From Balamuthia mandrillaris (Eukaryota; Discosea; Longamoebia; Balamuthiidae), in NCBI GenBank assembly GCA_031835245.1, contig JAVKOQ010000108.1, forward strand, positions 1 to 64,000: a stretch of DNA of 64,000 nucleotides, written 5' to 3'. Under the pieces are notes generated by a model that made no database searches, had not been told where the DNA came from, and worked only from the letters and a program-made list of their open reading frames with translations. A program made the translations under genes and the position numbers. Positions 59,456 to 64,000 of the stretch are shown here, in pieces (position 1 is the first letter of the stretch; each line of letters opens with the position of its first letter).

Positions 59456-60317
59456 TCATGCTCTAAAGGCCGCTTCGAGACGTTTCGTGACAAGGCTATT
59501 CGGACGTGCTGCTTTTCTTGCAGCCAACAACTGCACAGCCACTCGTTCCATTCTCTCCATCAGTTCTCTTTCTCCTTCTCGTCTTCCAAGGTCCTTCTGT
59601 TGGTGCTGGTGCGGTTGTCGTTCTTCTTTCAATGCAGCCGCAATCGAACGAAGAAGCAACTGCCAAAAGACGTCCCTCTGAGCGTGACTCCCTCCAATGA
59701 GCAAAATGTTGCTTTTATCGTTTACTTTTTGAAGATCGGTCGCTTCTAAAATGGGGAGAAAGCTCTCCATTACTGCTCTAAAGTGGCCATCGTGATAATG
59801 CAAGAAAGCTTTGCAAAGAGGGATGCCCACTTGACTAGTTACTTTGAAGTTAGTTCGTTGAGGATTGTTGTTGATGGAATTGTTGTTGTTGACCCAGTTG
59901 TGAAGAGAGTTGAGTAAGTGGGAACTGATGTCTTTACGATGAGCTCCTCCTGCGGTCATCGCCAAGTGAACATCGTTAAATGCCTTTTTTTTTTTCCGTT
60001 ATTGTTACTGAAACAAGAAGAAGAAGAGAGAAAAAAAAAACGAAAAGAATAATTTTAGTACCAACAAATGATCTTCAACATGAGGTTCCCAAAGAGGTAA
60101 TATTTCTTCCCATCTCTTTCCGACATCAACGCCTGAAAGGCAAGAAATCAACACCCGCAAAGTGAAGAGAAGATTTGAAGAAGATATGAATTATACCTTC
60201 CATCGTCAAACGTTGAAGGAGAGAAGCGACGTCTACTAAATCTAACATGCTACCAGACGTTGCCATCTTGCTAATGCGGTCATCATAGAGATGAATTGCC
60301 TATAATGAAGAGGACTC

Positions 60318-60360
<43 letters not shown>

Positions 60361-61845
60361 GATCAGAGAGCAACATAAAAGCGAAGTAAAGTGAGAGAGA
60401 GAGAGAGAAACAAACCTCATCGAAACGGCCGTGTTCCACATGGTACAATGCCAAATGCCACCACAAATGACAACCCAATGCAGTACACCACTTGAAGCAA
60501 GTTTGAATATTTAAGGATAACAACAAAAGGTCTGAGTCTTGAACAAACAACACGTCAAAATAAAATCGAACGAGATAACTTACGGCCCAGTCCTTCTTGG
60601 TAGACTCTAGAAAGCGAATGCCATGCTCGCTCTGTCCCCTCATCTCGTAGACATGGGCCAAAGCATGCACGGCCCAAGGGTCGTTGCGGTTGATCTGTAA
60701 GGCCTCCTGACCAGCTTTCTCTGCCTTGTCGTACTGATGCATTTCCTCGAGACCGAATGACCACATGCCTAGCGCATAGCCATAGAGCGGCATTTCTGAT
60801 GTATTGGACCATGATGGCAGTACCTTCTGTACTGAGTCGCGTATCCCTTTGCTTTCTCCCTGGTTTATTTTGGTAACAATCAGAAAACTGCTCTGCGATC
60901 TTCTTCACCTCGGCCTCGATTCTCTTCATCTTGGTTTCTCTCGCAATCTCTCTCTTAAACTATACATACCAAGAAAAAGTGAGCATCATTGGCGAACTTA
61001 AGAGCAAGCTCATCACGAGGATATCGGTCCAGGATGAGGTTCCATATGCGCGCCGCCTCTCCCAAGCTCTCTCCGTTGGCCCAAGCCTCCACCGCCTCCA
61101 GATGCATCCGTTCTCTCTCCGTTTGAGGACCCGTTTTGCTGGCTCTCGCTTTGGCGACGGAGCCTTGGATGGCGTCACTGCCATGAGGCTCTCCTGTGCT
61201 GAAGAGGTGAAGCCCTGCTTTGAAGATGTGTCCCATCACTTGCGTTTTGTGCTGATCAGCAAAAGAACAAGAAAAAAAGAAAAGAAGAGAAAAGAAAAGA
61301 GAAGAAGAAGAAAAAAGAAAAAGAAAAAGAAAAAGAAAAAGAAAAAGAAAAAAGAGAATAGAAAAAGAAAGAAAATGAGAAAGAAAAAGAAGACACAAAC
61401 CAAAATCAGGGTCAGCAGCAATGGCTTGCTCCACAGAGGCAACAGGGTCTCCATACCAGCCCACATACTACATTGTTGTTTTCAACAACAAAAAAAAAAG
61501 TTGATCAGGAAACAAAAAAACACGTAGCAGAAACCAAAAAATAAAAAGAGTTGAAACCTGAACAACAGCATCATCAAAGGAAGAAATGGCCTGCGGTTTG
61601 TCTGTGGAGAGGTCGTTGCTGCTCCAAGTGGTGCTGGCCACCGAGGTGAAGCGATGGGAATGCGGTTTGCTCCAGCTCTCTCCATGATAGCTTCTTGTTC
61701 CTGTGGAGCAGGTTGCTGCCATGGTGGTAGCGGTGCAACGGGCTAGCAGCCTTCCGCTGCTTCTCAAGGAAGCGCCCTTGCAGGGCACGACGGATGGCAA
61801 AGCATGGGAGGAGCCTTTGCTGCCACGATAAAGCCTGCTACTCAT
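59456..61845 (-). CDS. TTC38: TTC38-like tetratricopeptide repeat protein
   Basis: TTC38 proteins are about 470-residue TPR solenoids of unknown biochemical role, found in bacteria and most eukaryotes. The start is ATG at 61845. The first ~65 residues are Ser/Arg-rich and have no counterpart in animal TTC38, suggesting an organelle leader. The family pattern follows: ISSFDDAVVQYVGWYGDP, ERMHLEAVEAWANGE, LDRYPRDELALKFANDAHFF, YALGMWSFGLEEM, NRNDPWAVHALAHVYEMRGQ, HLWWHLALYHVEHGRFDEA, DLVDVASLLQRLTMEGVDVG, HLLVFNDVHLAMTAGGAH, GIPLCKAF and GGSHAQRDVFWQLL. It ends ARPNSLVTKRLEAAFRA, close to human KPNSPLTERL. Introns carry GA-type repeats on the plus strand (60321-60358, 60390-60410). Confidence 0.92.
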
Positions 61846-62247
61846 TCTCTTTTGCTTCGCACAACAAAAAAAATGGCCATTATCGCACTCAAGGACGACA
61901 TGGAAAATTACTTACGATATTTTGTCTACAAATAAATTCATTTCATTCTTTACATAATTAAAATATTTGTCTACAAATAAATTCTTTACATACCAAAGCC
62001 ATACCCGCGGGTAACGCCAAGAACGAAGCAAGAAAACCGGAGACCTACTTCTTTCATCTGTTCCTCGTTGCTTCTGCTTCTTGCTCTTCTTCTCGTTCTG
62101 CCAGAGGCCACGTCAAATGCGGTGCTTTGACAAACACAAAACCAGCCTTTGAACCCCCTATAGCACCTTTCTGAATTATTTTTTTTTTACATCTCGAAAC
62201 GAGCTGGTCCTTTTGAAGTTTTTAGACTTACTTGCGCACACACAAAC
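61846..62247. promoter_or_regulatory. Divergent upstream region, TTC38-like / GH18-like gene
   Basis: The 402 bp lie between opposite start codons. A short direct repeat (ATTTTGTCTACAAATAAATTC at 61920 and ATTTGTCTACAAATAAATTC at 61965, about 20 bp, 45 bp apart) is the only structure noticed. It could be a paired binding site or a chance duplication. Confidence 0.5.
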
Positions 62248-64000
62248 ATGACGAAGAATAACTCGGGTCGTTGGCTCGTACTCTGCCTCTCTCTTTTGGT
62301 ACTCCTTCTCGTGGCAGCTCAGACCACCAACGCTCAACAAGATGAAGAAGAAGCGTCGGACACCTCTTCTTCCTCTTCCTCCTCCTCCTCTTCTTCTTCT
62401 TCTTCTCCACAACCAAGTGACAGCAGTTCCGAAGAAGAAGACAAACCGATCATAGAAGGACCAACCAACCGCCGCGACCAAGAAAAAGGCAGCATCCTCC
62501 TGGGCCACCTGTCCGCCGACCACTTTCTCATCAAAAGGGGCGGGAAGGTGAAACTGGCGGAAGAAAGGCTGAAGGACGTGCCATGGGAGGCTCTCACCCA
62601 CCTCAGCATGGCCGTCGGCTTTGACTGGAGCAAGATGAGGGCCACGCAGGATATTGCCGTGCTTTTTCCTGTTCTGCAACAGGCCAAAGCGTCAGGACTA
62701 GTGGCTATGTTGGCTGTCGGTGACCCTTCTCGTATGTTCTTCTGCTTTCTCTTCTCTTGTTCTTGTTCTTGTTCTTCTTTTGCTTTTTCTTGTTCTTCTT
62801 CTTCGTCTTCGTCTTCGTCTTCTTCTTTTTTCTTCAATAACACAGTTGCTCTTTTATCAGATCATGACTACTTTGAAAGCAGCACCACGACGTCCATCCA
62901 CGCCCTATCCAACGAGCTCTCCCATCTCGTACGAGTTCATCGATACGATGGGCTGCATTTGACATGGTGCCTTCCGCAGAAGCCTTCCATGAAGCAGAGA
63001 GATAACTTTGCGACCTTTGTGAGCTCGCTTTCAAACTCGCTTCACCAACTGGGCTTTAATTTTTCGCTGCTTCTCCCTCCGGATAGCATTACTGCCAATC
63101 ATTACACCACGTATTTCCATTTCTTTGTTCTGTGTTCTTGCCTATTGTCTTCTTCATTGTTTCTGCTTCTAACTTGGCTTCTTCTTCCCTGCTGACTTTA
63201 AATATCCTTCTAGAGACATGTTAATAACAGCAGATATGTACACAGTGCCTCACACTCCATTAACAGAAGAAACCGAATGGCAGCGCTCTTTGTCTGGATG
63301 GCAAAGACGAGGTATTTTGCCTTCGAAGATAGTTATGGGAGTTCCGTTCTACGCTTTGCCAGTCAATACTACCACCACTTCTTCCTCTCATGACTTTGTA
63401 AAGTATTTCAACGGACAGAACGCGAATTCGGTGGGTTACAGAGAAGTGGTTGATGCGATGGCATACCCTCCATCGGAAGAGGAGAATGAGGTTGATGGTC
63501 GGGTGTTCAACGGACGGTCAGCAGTCAGGGCAAAGGCTCACTTTTGTGTAACTATTTTCTCTTTTTTTCTTATTGTCCTTTCTTGTTTCTTCTGTTTTCT
63601 TGCCGCTTGCCTTTCTGTTGCGTCCTTCTTATTTCTTGCTTCTTGCTTCTTGCTTCTGCTTTCTCCTTCGCTTTTGTACCTTTGTGATGATATAGACATC
63701 ATATGGAGGAGTAATGGTCTACCATTTGGACATGGACACAGCTGACAACACAACTTCGTTGCTGACAGCCGCCAATCAAGTTATCGGTACTGTACGCTCT
63801 CCTGCTGTAGAAGACGACGGATCCAACAACAGTTCTTCTGGTGACGACAACGAAGAGGAGGATGAGGATGACGACCACAAAGACTATCATAGGCGTAACC
63901 TCATTCTTGGTCTAACGCTTGGCATCGGATTGCCTCTGCTTCTTGTTTCATCGGGCAGTCTTTACTTGTTCCTTCTGCGAAAGAAAGAGAGGGTATACAC
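62248..64000 (+). CDS. GH18-like membrane-anchored protein without the chitinase catalytic motif (3' end outside window)
   Basis: The start is ATG at 62248. A signal peptide (WLVLCLSLLVLLLVAAQTTNA) precedes a long Ser run and an acidic stretch. Exons are about 62248-62732, 62861-63112, 63214-63542 and 63696 onward. GH18 barrel marks include LTHLSMAVGFDW, GLVAMLAVGD, VHRYDGLHLTW, ITADMYTVPHTP, KIVMGVPFYALP and TSYGGVMVYHLDMD. The strand that carries DxxDxDxE in active chitinases reads YDGLHLTWCLP, so the catalytic acids are missing. An acidic linker is followed by a hydrophobic segment (ILGLTLGIGLPLLLVSSG) and a basic KKER stop-transfer. A binding or receptor role for chitin-like or bacterial glycans is inferred. 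The frame is open at the window edge. Confidence 0.82.

Noticed and set aside
58203-59459. 418-codon minus-strand frame rich in Leu, Phe and Glu
   Set aside because: It is antisense to the Lys/Glu-rich gene and the TTC repeats, and has no conserved family features.
1-64000. CRISPR arrays, bacterial operons, riboswitches
   Set aside because: The spliced eukaryotic genes, the absence of spacer-repeat arrays and the lack of ribosome-binding-site-spaced gene strings rule these out.

Overview
The window is nuclear DNA from a unicellular eukaryote. Spliceosomal introns are short and numerous, mostly GT-AG and often filled with pyrimidine microsatellites. Genes are tightly packed and there are no operons. 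Telomere-type CCCTAA repeats and a mitochondrial-type LSU rRNA interrupted by a LAGLIDADG group I intron lie at the left edge. The gene set (RNF213/mysterin, TTC38, OTUD3, Mpv17 and Bap31 families) fits an amoebozoan-like free-living protist. That placement is an inference with low confidence; no species marker is visible.

Layout. 1-655: the 3' end of a group I intron, then mitochondrial LSU rRNA domain IV/V sequence. 669-825: three CCCTAA blocks on the strand expected of a left chromosome end. 826-4421: AT-rich subtelomere with a chromodomain-like remnant, a ~100-bp minisatellite with ~282-bp higher-order structure, and a second ~165-bp tandem repeat. 4422-20366 (minus): a giant RNF213-type gene with both catalytic AAA modules and the RZ zinc finger, but no visible RING finger. 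20636-22573 (plus): bacterial-type, probably mitochondrial HisRS, divergent from RNF213. 23093-37998 (plus) and 38073-51011 (minus): two giant paralogues in tail-to-tail orientation, 74 bp apart. They belong to a family I do not recognise and carry a P-loop NTPase. Only the first continues into a glutamine-amidotransferase-like region and a vWA domain with an intact MIDAS.

51425-64000 is an ordinary gene-dense arm: an Mpv17/PMP22-like membrane protein, an OTUD3-like deubiquitinase (minus), a Bap31-type membrane segment apparently fused to a lysophospholipid-type acyltransferase, a tRNA-like sequence with an insertion in its anticodon loop, a Lys/Glu-rich protein with a mitochondrial-type leader, a TTC38 homologue (minus), and the start of a membrane-anchored GH18-like protein that lacks the chitinase catalytic motif.

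The part most likely to be undescribed is the giant-protein cluster at 4.4-51 kb. It joins a RING-less RNF213 to two giant P-loop paralogues, one with a GATase-like/vWA tail. RNF213 acts in cell-autonomous defence and lipid-droplet biology in animals, so a defence or membrane-surveillance role is a reasonable guess for the cluster, but only RNF213 itself supports it. Exon boundaries of the giant genes were read by eye from splice consensus and frame, and most are approximate.
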